Source of the DNA: Cynocephalus volans
Lineage: Eukaryota; Chordata; Mammalia; Dermoptera; Cynocephalidae
Length of the DNA stretch: 64,000 nucleotides
Direction of reading: 5' to 3'
Assembly (NCBI RefSeq): GCF_027409185.1
Contig: NC_084461.1
Location: 187,772,001 to 187,836,000, forward strand
The position numbers and the translations under genes are program-made. How positions within the stretch are numbered: position 1 is the first letter of the stretch; every line of letters begins with the position of its first letter. Under the pieces are notes generated by a model that was not told the DNA's origin, did not search any database, and worked only from the letters and a program-made list of their open reading frames with translations. Of this stretch, positions 11,601 through 26,000 are shown piece by piece.

Positions 11601-14600
11601 TATGCGACCCTTACCAGTGCTGCAGTCAAGGAAAGTGTTATGTTTTATTTTTTCTGAATAATTAGGAAGGCCTAAGCCACATGCTTCATGCAAACTTTAT
11701 ATCTGTCCCTCTCATCAGCTTTTTCTGGTTGTTTTTAGATAAGGGTATATATTTTCTCTCTGAGTTATTAATTCACTATCTATTTACAGGTGTTGGGAGA
11801 GAAGAAAACAACGCAGATGCTCTGCCAAAACATAGCATAGAAACTATGAAATTCTTTTACTAAAAAACTCTCAGAATCTGACATTGAGATCGGTTAGATA
11901 TTCTCAGATACCTCAGTGCCTGTTTCTGGGGTTTCAATTTCTTTACTTCTGATTATTCCCATTCCAATACAGTTCATTCTTCTGCTATATTGATTGATTT
12001 GTTTTTAAATGTACAAGCTAACATCTTTCACCACTCCATGCTCCAGGGTTGGGGTTATCTCCCTGTGCAACTTGATTTGCCTGGGAAGGTTAACATTGTA
12101 CAGTATTTGAATGTCTGCTTTCAGGGTCTTGCTACAGTGGTTATTAAACTGAGGGGAAGAATCACTTGGGGGGAGTGTGTTTAAAAGTCAGACTCCTGGG
12201 CCACCCCAAAGATTGGTTTCAGAAGGTTCTAGATGTTTCTCGGAATCTGTATTTCCAGTAAAGTTCCCATGTGATTATGATGCAGGTGGGGGAGGGGCTA
12301 TGTTCTGTGAAACATTGGGCCCTGGACAGGATGTTTCTTGCATACTGCGATGGGTTGAATCGTGGCCCCCCAAAGAAATGTCCAAGCATGTAATCGCCAG
12401 TACCTGTGAATTTGACCTTATTTGGAAATAGGGTCTTGCAGATGTAATTAAGTTAAGGATCTTAACATGAGATCATCCTGGATTTAGAGTAGTCCATAAA
12501 CCCAATGATTGGTGTCCTTATAAAGGAGAGGGAGATTTAAGACATAGAGATACAGGGGAAAAGGCCATTTGAAGATGGAGACAGAGATTGGAGTGATGCG
12601 TCCACAAGCCAAGGAATGCCTGGAGCCACCAGAAGCTGGAGGAGGCCAGGGAGGATCCTCCCCTGGAGCTTTCAGAGGGAGAGTGGCCCTATAGACACCT
12701 TGATTTTGGACTTCTGGCCTCCAGAACTGTGACAGAATGAATTTCTGTTGTTTTAACCACCAAGTTTGTATTAATTTTTTATGGCAGCCACAGGAAACTA
12801 ATACACACATGTACTCGTCGTGGACCTGAGTGGTGCATCGTACATTCTGTGCCCCTACTTTACACAGGTTATGAATAAAAAACTGAATCACATGTTCACT
12901 GAATAAGGACATTTTTGCCATGGATCTTTTGTAAAGGACAAAATTCTGTAATGTGATCAACTTCTTCAACTTTCTATGTTTTAGAAAGCTATATTTTCTC
13001 ACATACTTTATTTAACCTGTAATTTCTTTCTCTTTCGTGTGGCTATTTGAAAATAAGTTGTCCATTTACCCATCAGATCCCAACAGTTTATTTTTGACCA
13101 AGATTTCCTCTGGTGCTCATTCCAGACAACAAATGCTCTAACACTTTGTTCTAAAAGAATATTCACATCATAACCACCTCAGGTCTTCAGAAAGCTCAGA
13201 TCTCTCCAGGAGCATATGTTCTTAGGCTTAGCTCAACGACTCAAAGGATATCTGATTGGTACATTGCCCTGCATGCTTCTGCCAACTTCTAAAAACACAG
13301 CCTGGAAGGGCAGTCAGGGGACTACTGATCCTTTCCTCTCTTCTTGCTAATGGCCATAAGCCCATTCAGCACAGCAGCAGGGGACAATCAAAGTTACCTA
13401 AACTAGGAGCTGGTTTCAGGGTCCTGGATGAAACTCCATCTACTCAGAGGAAGCAAAAAACATCAACCATCCTTTATATCTAGGGTTTCAAACTCAAATG
13501 CCAGGCATAGAACAGAAATAAGTGATGACAGATTGAGTGTAAGGCAATAAGGAGGGGTGGGGACAGTGACAATCCAAAAAACACATCCCTTTCTATAAGG
13601 GACCACTGATGTTCAACTCCAGCCAATGGCTGCCAGGTGGGATATGGACCCAGGGTTGTTAAAAAGTTTGATTTTTTTCAAATAGTTTAATTTTTTTTTA
13701 AGAGAATCAGGAAGTCCAGATTTTTATGTAGAATGTCTCAAGCTTTAAAACATTGTGAGGCCTAAACAAATAAACAAAAATATCAGCACAGTTAAGGGCC
13801 TCCTGCTAGGTGATGAGGCTGCTTTGAGTAGAATATAAATAGACCCATTTGCTTGAGCAGACCCCTCCAGAAGTCAGCAAGAATGCTAGTAGGAGGGTCA
13901 GGAAGTGGTGAGGGGTGTGTGTGTGTATGTGCACGTGCACTCCTGTGTGCACGTGCATGTACAGATTAAGTAGACACTTTATTTTAGTCATTCCCCCAGG
14001 AGCTAGCAACCTGGGTGTAGAGACAAAATATAGTCAGGTGAAACATCTAAGAAGAAAGTACATTTGAGGTGCTAGATGATATAGTCTAGATCAGTACTTC
14101 TCAAACTTTAGTACGTACACGAATCTCCCAGGGATCTTGTTAAAGTGCAGAGTTTGATTCAGTAAGTCAAGGGTGGGGCCTGAGGTTCTGTATCTTAACC
14201 CTTGACTTGGTGTTGTCAGCACCACGCTCAGCCAGTGAGCGAACCGGCCATCCCTAAATGGGATCCGAACCCGGGGCCTTGGTGTTATCAGCACCGCACT
14301 CTCCCGAGTGAGCCACGGGCCGGCCCTGAGGTTCTGTATCTGTAACACATTTCCAGGTAAGGGCTGGCTGGTTAGTTCAGTTGGTTAGAGCGTGGTGTTG
14401 TGACACCAAGGTCAAGGGTTCAGAGCCCCATGCCCTCCAGCTGCTGATAAAAAACAAACAACAACAACAAAACAAGCTCCCAGGCGAAGCTGATGCTGCT
14501 AGTTACAAGACCACATTTTGAGTGTCAAGGGTCTAGATCCAGCTCTCAGACTTGAGTGAACATTAGAATCCCCCTGGAGGCTTGTGAAAGCAGATTTCTG

Positions 14601-17600
14601 GGCCCTGCCTCCAGAGTATCTGATTCAGTAGATTTAGAGTGGGGCCCAAGAATGTGCATTCTAACAAGTTCCCATGTGATGCTGATGCTGGGGACCACAC
14701 TTTGAGAACCACTAGTCTAGACTGTAAATAATAAAAGGATCCAGAGAAGTTGATTCTCATAACATGGACTCCTGTCTGGGCAGTTTCTTTTCTTAATTAG
14801 GAAAGCACAATCCTCAGGAAAGCGGACGATGCCTGCAGGGCTCCTACCCCGATGCTTGGAGAGGCCTTTTCTGATCACATCTCCCCCATCACACTATATT
14901 GTCTGATTTTCTTTGCAGCACTTATCATCATCTTTGTTGGATTTGTTCATTTGTTCTATTGAGGTGTAATTTACATATAATAAGATGCACAAGCCCTAAG
15001 TGCTCCTTTCAATGAGTTTTGGCATATGAATACCCTGTATAACCTACACCCCTATCAAAATCTAAAATATTCCATTATCCCAGAAAACTTTCTTGTACTC
15101 CTTTCCAGTCAACTCCCCAGCCCAGCTACCACTGTTCTTTCATCATAGATGAGCTTTGCCTGTCCTTGAACTTCATATAAATGGCATCATATAGTATGTA
15201 CTCATTTAGGTCTGGCTTCTTTCACTCCACTTAATGTCTGTGGGACTGATTCATCTATGTTGTTGCATGGATCATTAGTTTGTTCCTTTTAAATTTATAT
15301 GATGTAGTGTTTTATTGTATAAATATGAGGGTACTTTATCATTGCACACTGTATAAATGTACCCAAATGTCATATTGTATTCCTTAAATATATACAATTA
15401 TCGTGGGTCAATTAAGAAAAAATGAATTAAAAAGAAAAAAATTTCAGAGACAGAAATAGATTAGAGGTTACCAGAAATGGGGGGCAGGGGGGTAGGGAAT
15501 AAAGAGGGGTTATTACTTAATGGTACAGAGTTTATGTTTAGGATGACAAAAAAGTTTTGGAAATAGGTAGATACAGGTAGCGGTTGCACAGTGTGGTAAA
15601 TGTAATTAATTCCATGCAACTATATATTTTAAAATGCTTAAAATGGCAATTCTTATGTTATATGTTTTACCACAATAAAAAAATGGCGGAAAAAAGGGAA
15701 GTACAAAAGATTTACTAGTAGTGGTCTCTGAGTGGTTAGGTTACAGGCTGAATTTATCTTCTTAATTTTGCTTACCTCTTTTCTTCCAAATATTCTATGA
15801 TAAATATAAATCTTTTGTAATAAAATAGAAAAAAATAAAAATAAATATGAGGGTACTTCAAGAAGTTTATGGAAAAATAGAATTAAAAGATAATGCAAAA
15901 CTTCCAGTGAACTTTTTGAAGACCCCTCATACACTACAGTTTATTTATCCATTCACCTGTTATTGGATTTGGGTTGTTTCTGGTTTTGGGCTATTATGGA
16001 TAAGGCTGCTATGAACATTCTTGTACGATATTTGTGTGGACATATATTTTCATTTCTCTTGGGTAAATACCCAAGAATGAGATTCTGGAATTTCTGGATT
16101 ATAAAGTAAATAGATGTTTAACTTTGTAAAAAACTTCCCAACAGTTCTCTATTGTGGTTGTGCCATTTTACACTTCAGCAAGGAAAGTAAGAGAGTTCTA
16201 TTTGCATGTCTCCTTGCCAACATTTGGAATTGCCAGTCTTTTATTATTTTACCATTCTCATGGGTATGTAGTTGTATCTTATTGTGATTTTAATTTGCAT
16301 TTCCCTAATGGCTAATGATGTTGAGTTGGTGGAATTTTTCATTTACTTATATTGTTTATTCATCCCTACTACAATATAGGCTCTATGAAAGTAGCTATCT
16401 TGTAAATTTTATTTACCAATATATAGCCATTGACACAATAAATTATTTTTTCTATAATATATATTTGATGACCAAATGCATGAGGAATGTCAATATCAAT
16501 TTCCTACCAGCTTCATAGGTAAATTGTATAACCATTATTCTAGGGGTGTACTTGGCAACTCTTTCTGAAAAGAGAACAGCATAAGCCTATTTTGTGTCTA
16601 GAACCAGGGCACAAAATGACCAGCCATAACCACAGTCAAAGAATCCTGTCTGTCACCCACAGGCAATGATAGGTCATGGAGACTGTGTTAGGGACAAGTT
16701 ACTACTTGGGACAGAGTTGTAGAAACAGGCTAGAAAAAAAAATGATCCAGACATGGGAGGGAAGGTGGGAACCAAGTTAGGATGGCACAGGATCACCACC
16801 GGTGAAAGGAGCACAGGAGTGAGCTCTGCAGAGGGTCGAAACAAGAATGAGTCAGCACTAGGCCAGCAGGGAGGAGCTTAAGAGGGCAAATGAACCAGAA
16901 TTCTAGTGAATTCATAAGTTCAGAAGCCAGAAGCATACGTGTAAAGGTAAGACAACACCACAGGTGAGGACGCAGTATGGCTCCTGCTATCAAGAGTCTC
17001 CAAACTGTTCTTCCCAAAGGGACTTCCAATCAAGATGGCAGCCTGAGCTAGGACAGGAAGCCCTACCACCTTCCCCCTTATACCCATAGAAGTACGAGAT
17101 AAAATAGTTTTATTTTATTTTTGGTGGCTGGCCAGCACGGTGATCTGAACCCATGACCTTGGTTTTACTAGCACTACTCTCTCCCAGTTGAGCTAACTGG
17201 ACAGTCCTTATTTTATTTTATTTTATTTTTTATGGCTGGCTGGTATAGGAATTAAACCATAGACCTTGGTGTTATCAGCACCACACTCTAACCAACTAAG
17301 CTAACTGGCCAGCCTATAAATACTTTTAAAAAGTCATATCAAAACATTATTGAGCTCAAAATTAGAAGGACATTTTTCTAGGTGCTACACATGACTAGTG
17401 AGTGGGGATTGAAGCCATGTGACCCTTAGGACTGCCTGAACCAGATCTGATCTGAGGAGCTAGAGCTTTAGCATGCTTATGGGGAAGGGGGATAGGGCTG
17501 CAGAAGCCCTACACAGCAAGGGAGCAGGAATTGGATTCTTTCAGTAGAGCTAAGAAATCTCAAGCCCAGAAATGAAACTAAAAACTGGTTCACAATTGGT

Positions 17601-20600
17601 AGATGCCAAACAGTCCCAGCAGGAGCAACCTACAAAATTATATAATCACCCCAAAGAATGACTCCATATCCCACGGCACATACAGAATTTTGCATAAGAT
17701 CATTCCTGCTGAGGACAAGCCCACCAACAAATATTCCAAAGCCTTCACAGAGAAATCACACCCACATTTCTGCAAATAATAGGTCAGTACAAAGGGAACT
17801 ATATAGTAGAGGGACAAAAGGAATAGGATCCATAAGGTAAGAGTGGAACTCACTGAGACAATAATAGATGGCTTTGAAAAAGAAGCAAATAAAAAACCTA
17901 GGATTGAAAAATATAGCTGTAGAAATTTTTTAAAATCTGAAATCATATGATAAAATGTTCATAACCTTTGATCCAATCACTCAACTTCTAGAAACTTATC
18001 CTAAGGAAATAACCTGGAATTCAAAGATTTACATGCTAAAATGTACACTGTGGAGTTGTATATAATAGAAAAACTGGCAACAACTGAAATGTCCAGTAGT
18101 GGAGGCTGGGTGGGGGAATCATGAGATGGAAGGGAAAGAGTGTGAGGTTTGGGGAAAGAGAGTGACCTGGGTTGGAATTATGGAGCATCTATTATTAGCT
18201 GTGGGTCTTAGGCAAATCATTGGACCTTTCCTGACTTTAGCCAGGAACACTAATATCTACCTTTCAGGGTTGTTGGGAGGTTTAATGATGATAATGGTAA
18301 GTGCCTAGAAAGACTCTCCCTAAATTATAACAATTGTTATCAGTACACCCATACAATGGGATGTTACTATCATTAATGTGATGGTCACAAAGGAATTCTG
18401 AGTGACTGGGGTATGAAAAAAAACCACAGAATACCAGGTGATATGTCTGATATGACCTCATATGAGCCTCATGAGAGAATTGGTATAGATGAAGGAAAAT
18501 TCACCCTAGGGATATCATTGATTGTCTCAGAGTAGAGAAATTATGGGTGATTTTTATCCTCTTCTATGTTTCTCATTTCCCAAGTTTTATTTTGTTTTAC
18601 AAGGAGTGTGTACCTCTTTGATAATTAAAAAGAAAAAAATTATCACAAAAAATTCAGTCACTGCCTAGTTCTTACAAGAAGTCTTTTTCATTCTCTTGTT
18701 GCCTTGGGAACCAGAACTTGTCTTACTGACTGCTGGGGGTGCAATTCACCTGGGCCTGGGAGCCCACTGCAGAGCCAAGGGCAGCCAGCTCTCACTTGAA
18801 GGGCAGTTACCTGAAGTTGTAGCCAGGGAACAAGGACTCTTTGGTGGTCTTATCATCAAGGCGACGGAAGCTGTACTTGGGACGGCAGTGGTGGGACCAA
18901 CTGTCCAGGTTGCAGTCCCAGTAGATCTCAATGCCCATGATTCCTCCCTGGGGGCATCAATGAGAGACTGTCTCTAAGTCTTCTGGACGTGGGTTATGCA
19001 ACTGCCAGACATCTTCCTGCATAGCAATGGTTGCTGGAGGAAAGCTTTTCTCTTTAGAGGAAAAATGCTGATTAAAGGTTTCAGAGCCATACATGCAGCC
19101 CTATCAAACTTGTACGAGTATTACTATGGCAGCTGCAAACACATCGCCCTGTTCTTCCTCCCATTTGTCTTTGTAAGAGAGAGGCAGAAGGAGATTTGAC
19201 ACTGAACAAGAAGTCAGTGTGACAGCTGAAGCAAGATGCTACACTACTGGTGTTGAAGATGGAGGAAGGGGCCATAAATCAAAAATGCAAAGAATGCACT
19301 CTAGAAGGTGGAAAAGGCAAGAAAATGGGTCCTCTGCTAGAGCCTCCTGAGGGAGCATGGCTCTGCTGACAGCTGGATTTGCGCTCAGTGAAACTAATTT
19401 TGGACTTCTTACCTCCAGAAATGTAAGAAAATGTGTGTTGTTTTAAGCCACCGCGTTTGTGATAATTTGTTACAGCAGCCACAGAAAACGAATACACTGA
19501 GTAGCTCACTCATAGGGTTGTTGTGGGTTTAGATGAAGTAAGGTAGGGAAAGCCCTTGGCATTATGCACAGGTTTATTAACTTCTCAATAAATGTGGGCC
19601 ATATTAAGACCCAGTGGCCTGGCTGCTTGGCCATTTGACATCTTCCATCCCCTGACACACACACCCACCCCGCTGTACAAAGACATCACCAACCTGAATT
19701 GCCACGTCTGAAAAATTATCTCCTGTTTCTCGGAAGATATCTCCCAGTCGGAAAATGGGGCACTGTGGATTCTGAGTCTTGTGAAAGGTACAACTGCTGT
19801 TGAAATTCGGCAAGATGTTTCTCCTGCTCGTAATTAAAAGCAAACAAACATCTCTATTGAAAACAGATCCATCTCTTTCATAGGAGTGAGCCAGTGTGGT
19901 AGTTGGGCTCCATGAAGATCCTGGTGATCACCACCTCCTGGGGACCCTTGTGTAGTGTCCTCTCACATTGTACCAGAGTTGGTCTGGGTGACTAATAGTG
20001 TATGGCAGAAGTGATGGAGTGTCACTTCCAACTTGGTTACTCTCTTGCTTGCTCTCTGTCTTTCTTGGATCACTTGCTCTGGGGAAAGCATGTCATCATG
20101 TCCTAAGGAGACTCAAGCTGTCCTAGGAAGAGGTCCACGTGGTGAGAAACTGGGACCTCCTGCCAACAATCACATGAGTCAGCTTGGAAGAGGAATCTCC
20201 AGCCCAGTTAAGCCAGGAGATGACTGTAGCCCCAGTGACAGCTTGACTGCAACCTGAGAGACCCTGATCTAGAAGCTCCCTGCAAAGTCGTTCCTGGATT
20301 CCTGATGCACAGAAACTGGGAGACAATACATGTTCATCATTTTAGGCATCTAAAATGCAGCAGCAGCAGATAACTAACACAGCCAGACATTCTGGGCACT
20401 TACGTTGTATAGTTGTGGCCGGGGAAATCGATATTGTTCTTGATGAGCACAGTGAAGTTTTCAGCACTGTTCAAGAGCGCAGGCCTGGGAGAGAGATGCA
20501 AAATGGTGATCACTGACTACAGGTACCAAGGGAGTCAGTCGGCAGTGGGGCCAGAGGCTCCTGGTTTCTTGCTTTGGTTTTTGGTTTGAGTGAAGAGAAA

Positions 20601-22995
20601 TGGATACAGCAACTTAGTGGACAAAACCTTTCATAATTATCCATAAAGCCTCTCCAGCTTCTCCAAGAAGAATTTTCATGAAATCCCATGACATTTACTG
20701 TGTCTCTTCTCACACTCTGACATAATTATATGTTTAAGTATGTGCAGTGATGTGCGGGTAAGTGCTTAGCAACCAGCTCACCAGGAAAAAAAAAAAAAAA
20801 AAAGCCTGGATATGCAGTGTTTCTGATTATCACGGTGTAAATAGTCCCACCATGGCTGATTTCAAGCTACCAGCAGGACATCACTGCACTTGAAGTTGGG
20901 AAGGGATGAGCATAATCGGCTCAAAGCTGGTACATGCCAGCTCTGGCACACCCATTTGTAGCTTTCCCAATAGGCTCGGAGTTCCCGCCTATAATTGTCT
21001 TATCTTGACTTCCCCAGCCTTTAGCACAGGGCCACACACATATAGTTGACTGTATCAGTCATTCACTAGAGGCTATGAGTGCCTACAACTCTCCATGAGT
21101 TATAGGATCCCAAATTCTAGACCATGCAAAGGTCCACCTGCCATCCACCTATCTGTTTATTCGATACATATAATTGTTTTGGGCATGGGGCTGGGCACTG
21201 GGGATATAGTGATGAATGAGACAGACAAGCCTTTTGTCTTTTTGTGGTTGATAATCTATTAATGATGGAGAAAACTGGCTGTGGATAAAAAAATACAGCT
21301 GGTACCCTGTTGTCTGGCATGCCTGAGTAGATGGCAGATATGTATTGTGAGTAGCGATAGAAAAGGGTGGAGGGTATTTGGAAGGGGCATCAAGAATGCT
21401 CTACCTTTTATTCCAGGACTTTCAGAAACCAGCTTTGGCTCTGTTTGGAATATAGCTATTGTGAACACTGTAATTTTTGTCTTTCCAGCCTCCATTCCCC
21501 CTTCTGTCAGTACCACCTCAATTTTCTCCCTTTGGGGAAAGCAGCTCTCTTCCACTCTCCTTCTAGAGGGTTGAGTGGGGATGACACCACCTCCTTCTGT
21601 CCCTACAGCTCGTGGGTGGGCCAGTGACCCAAGCTGCTAGACACTGTGATCCATTCTCCCTGGCCACAGTGATTGGTTCATAGGTGGTCACATGAGTTAG
21701 TCATGCCAACAAGAACATTCCAGGGCTTTTGTGGGAACAATTGGGAAAGAGAAACTCATTTTAGCTGGGATTGTTAGTAGCAAGGACGAGATAAACCTGG
21801 AATTCCCCAGCCCACAGTGTGAGGTGAGGAAAACTAAAATAGAAGAAAGAATAACAGGGAGGGGAGGGGAGGAAGGAAGAGAGAGAGAGAAAGAGAGAGA
21901 ATTTTAATGACATCATTTGAAGTCTGGATCAAGCTCAGCCTGACTCTGGAGTCAAAACGTAGCCAGAAAATAACACCCCCTCTTTTCTGAAGCCAGTTTA
22001 AGTTGAATTTCTGTCACTTGCATTTATGCAAATACCTGATATGTGCTGGACGCTTTGCCCTTAAAACATTCTACATCCCACACTTCCTGGGCAATACTCA
22101 AAGAATCAGAGGACTATGATATCCTGAAACTTTAAGGATCAAAGCTCTTCATCCCTCTATTATGACACTTATATCTTTCTATCTTGAATTACACCTCTTT
22201 ATGCATGTGTTTTATATCTTCTATTGGACTGCAAGAGACTTGGGACTTGCTCCATATCTAGGTCTTCTGGTATTTTACATAGAGTTCAGCACAGTCTCTT
22301 GTGCCTAGTTACACGTGAAATAAATATCTAACACCTACTGTGTTGTGACAGACTTGTTGAATAAATGGTTAAATGAACCATCTTATCTGATTTATGTAAC
22401 ATATGAGGAAACTGAAGTTTGGGGAGTTTCTTGCTCAAGGTTAAGTCAAAATGCAGCCCAGGGACAAGCACACTGAAGACACGGTATTTATATGATGAAT
22501 GAGTTGGTGGCAGAGCCGAAAACCACAGCCAGTCAAGACACCCTTTGTTGTGAACCAAGGACTACTTTAGTGTACATGGATGTCCCTGCCAGGGCTGGGC
22601 AATTCCTTCTGGGTAGAGGATTAAAGCCAGACTGTGTGATGCTGCCTCATGAATCTCCCCATCCCCCAACTTCGGGGAACCTTTTCCTGAGCCTTCTACA
22701 AGCCAGCTTGGGGCAGTTTTCTCTTTGCCCCACAGATGCTGATGGAGTGGTCCTGAGTCACGCTGGGCTGGAATTGTGCTGTCCAGTAGGGTAGCCACTA
22801 GCCATGTGTGCCTATTTACATTTAATGAAAGTAAATAAAGAATTAAGTTGTTCACTTACCGTAGCCACATTTCAAGTGCTCCATAGACACATCTAGCTGC
22901 CATATTGGATAGCACAGGTACAGAATATTTCCATCATTGCAGAAAGTTCTATTGGACGGTGCTGGTCTAGAGCCACCACACTTCTAGGGGCAGAT

Positions 22996-23072
<77 letters not shown>

Positions 23073-26000
23073 GTCAGGCATGAGACTCACTTTACAATAA
23101 CTGTACAAGTGTCATCTCATTGAATCCTTACAAAAGCCCATGAGGTAGGGGCAATTATTATTCTCATTTTACAGATGAGGGGAAGCTCATAAAGGTTAAG
23201 CCACTTGCCCAAAGTCACACAGCAAAGATGTGTTTGAACTAGGATTTGTATCTTTCTAACTGTTCTCTGCTGAAATGCATCAGCCCTGTGGTTTCTGAGA
23301 TTTAACATCCAGACCTGTGCATTGAAGAGAAGAATCAATACAGGGGACCACCAAATCTATATGTCACTGTGAGCATTGAATTTGAGAAAACTTCCCTCTC
23401 CCTTCTTCTTTCCTCTTCCTTTCCCCCTTCTCCTTCCTTCCCTCCCTCTCTTCTCTTATCCTTAATCACTCAGTGTGGACACTGACCTGTCAGAATGGAC
23501 CCTGCTGTGGCACTAGAGGGGGGTTCTGGAGGTGCCTGGAAGGTGCTGGTACAGCCAGGGGAGCAGGGGCACCCAAGGGTGCTGGGGTAGTAGCTATATA
23601 CAAGCTGGTACAGAAATATTTCAAAATTTTAACAACCAGCATGGTCCTCCCAGAGATACGAGTTTGTGCCAACCAGTGTGCCTGGTACAGGGATCCCAAG
23701 CCAGTAAGACCCAGGACTTTGTGGGGCTGCTCTGAGAAGGGAAAGCCCGAGCTGCCTGGCAAGTCCTCATCTGCTCACTTGTGAGGGCCACTGTGTCTGT
23801 CCCTTCCTTACAACTTACCGGGGGGCCTCTTCTGCTGCTTCGATGGGACACCAGGCAGCGACTTCACAGGTCTTCTGGTTCCCTTTATACACTATACACC
23901 TTCCGGTCTGAATTCCTGTGGGGGCCAAGGGGTCACAGAACCACAGACGTGAAATTGCTGTAGAGAGGAAATTCTCCAGGAGTGGCATTTTGAACTCAAC
24001 CCAAGCAAAAGACTATGCTTTTCAACCCAAGCAGTTTCAGTTTCCATGAAACCCTATCCTAACCATAAATGTACAGAAGGTAAAGCAAAGCAAAACACTG
24101 AACTTAGTTAATCTTTTTTTAAAAAGGACCATAGAGGGCACAGAAAGACTATGGATTCTGTTGGTTTCTTCATAGAAAAAGATGCTTGTGAGGGGAGCTG
24201 AACAGGGTGTATCTCTTGCCTGGAATAGATGGACTAGAACTCGGCTTCTCAAATGGGCATCTGAGTACTAAAAGGGGTACACAGCCTGTCCAGGGATGTG
24301 CAAAGCCACAGGATAAATATGATGCATCTTCCCGGAATGTGAGGAAGATGAGCAGATTTCCAAGGGAGAATTAAATAGTAAGCAGCGTTAAAAGGATCCC
24401 TATACCAACTCAAATATGCATGCGTTATGAAATAGAATACAATGTTCATATGCCTTTGTGTGTGCGCATGTGTTATAACCATGGATGGATCCTTTTCTTT
24501 TTTGTGGTATTTTAAAAATTGTCATGTTCCTTTTTAAGTTACAACATGAGATAAGGAAATTCTGCAGGTTAATATGGGTATTGCCCCAGCTGCCTTGGGG
24601 GTTTAAGTTCATTCTCCTCAGCCTTTGGGGAAATTCAGGGGGAAAGTTTAGAATACTCAGATGATGCTATAAGCCATCTGATTTTTTTTTTTTTTAAACC
24701 AATTAGAACTGTGAATCTGCTAGGTTTTCCAGAGCTTCTCTCAGTGGGAAATTGTAGTCACACTCACAGTTAGCAGCTGATCTCCTGGGGACAGAGCCAT
24801 GGCACAGGTTGGGGGCTGAGGGTAGGGTGGGGGCTGCAGGCTAGCCTATGGCTTGGTGATGTTGGAAGAAGGCAGCTGAGAGCCAGAAGTTAAAGGTATT
24901 GCAAATGTTACCAAGAGGCTGATCATCCACCCCCAGGGGCTCAGAAAAAGAAAAACAAGGTACCTTTGCTCTGTGGGTCCATCCATCCCTTTTTACAACC
25001 CCGGTCAGAGGAACAGAGCGTCCTGCGGTTGGGATACTGCAGGGAGAAGGACAGGACAGTGGGGAGTGAGCAACGTGTGTTACTCAGATATGGAGAAGCA
25101 GAGGTCTATGACCACACGAAAACCTGCACCAGAATGTTCACAGTAACCCAAGAGTGGAAACAGCCGAAATGCCCACAGATGAATAGACAAATAAAATGTG
25201 GTACATTCATACACAGACTCTCATTTAGCCATAAAAAGGACGAAGAACTGATATACATGCTATGACGTGGATGGACCTTGAAATCATTTTGCCAAATGAA
25301 AGAAGCCAGACACAAAAGACCACATCTTATATGCTTCCATTTATATGAAATGTCTAGAATAGGGAAATCCATAGAGACAGACAGCAGACTGGTGGTTGCC
25401 AGGGGCTGGGGGAGGGAGGAATGGGCAGTGACTGCTAATGGGTATGGGGTTTCCTTTTGGGGTGATGGAAAAGTTCTGGAATTAGATAGTGATGCTGGTT
25501 GGCTAGAATAGACTAAAACCCACCGAATCGTACACTTTAAAATGGTGGATGTTATAGTATGATAAATTATATCTTACTAAAAATTTTTTTAAAATAGAAA
25601 TTTAAAAACCAGATTCAGAATAGCCAGGAACCACTTTCAGGGATAGACCTTGGGGTGGAGAGCAGGTGGCCTGGTCCCAGTGGCCCTGTGGCTGCAGAAC
25701 TGAGCAATGCAGACAGGTGCAAAGGCTCAGCAGGAAACATGGCAATAAGAGACGTCAGCCAGCACTCTCTCCTGGCCTGAGAAAATGAGATCAGTTGTGT
25801 CTCAGGGCTGAAGGACAGAATAAGGAAAAGAGAAATACGTTGACTCCCATTTTCTAGGGAACAGGTTTAATGATCAGTCTTAGGAAAGCCAGAACATGTC
25901 ATAAGTGTGAAAATAGCTTCTGCTCATTGTCTTCTGTGCAGTTTGTGGCTTTTACAATGATTCAGGGCAATGACCTAGGTACACCTGGGTTTGGCAATAG

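Larger units (their letters stand above)
14090..14720 (+). mobile_element. MER5A-like hAT fragments, two copies, first one split by two SINEs
   Basis: GTACTTCTCAAACTTTAGTA and CAGGGATCTTGTTAAAGTGC at 14093-14150, then AAGCTGATGCTGCTAGTTAC at 14487, form one fragment. A second similar copy lies at 14535-14720 (TCTGATTCAGTAGATTTAGA, ACACTTTGAGAACCACTAG). Confidence 0.75.

Noticed and set aside
12484..13002. 172-codon minus-strand frame
   Set aside because: It is the antisense of an MLT1-like LTR with the repeat's typical TGTTGTTTTAA end; no protein family visible.
14360..14430. Functional tRNA-Ile gene
   Set aside because: It has A- and B-box-like sequence but mismatched stems, an extra A-rich tail and other copies nearby, so it is a SINE.
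22893..23108. His-Thr repeat protein
   Set aside because: Translation of the (TG)n microsatellite.
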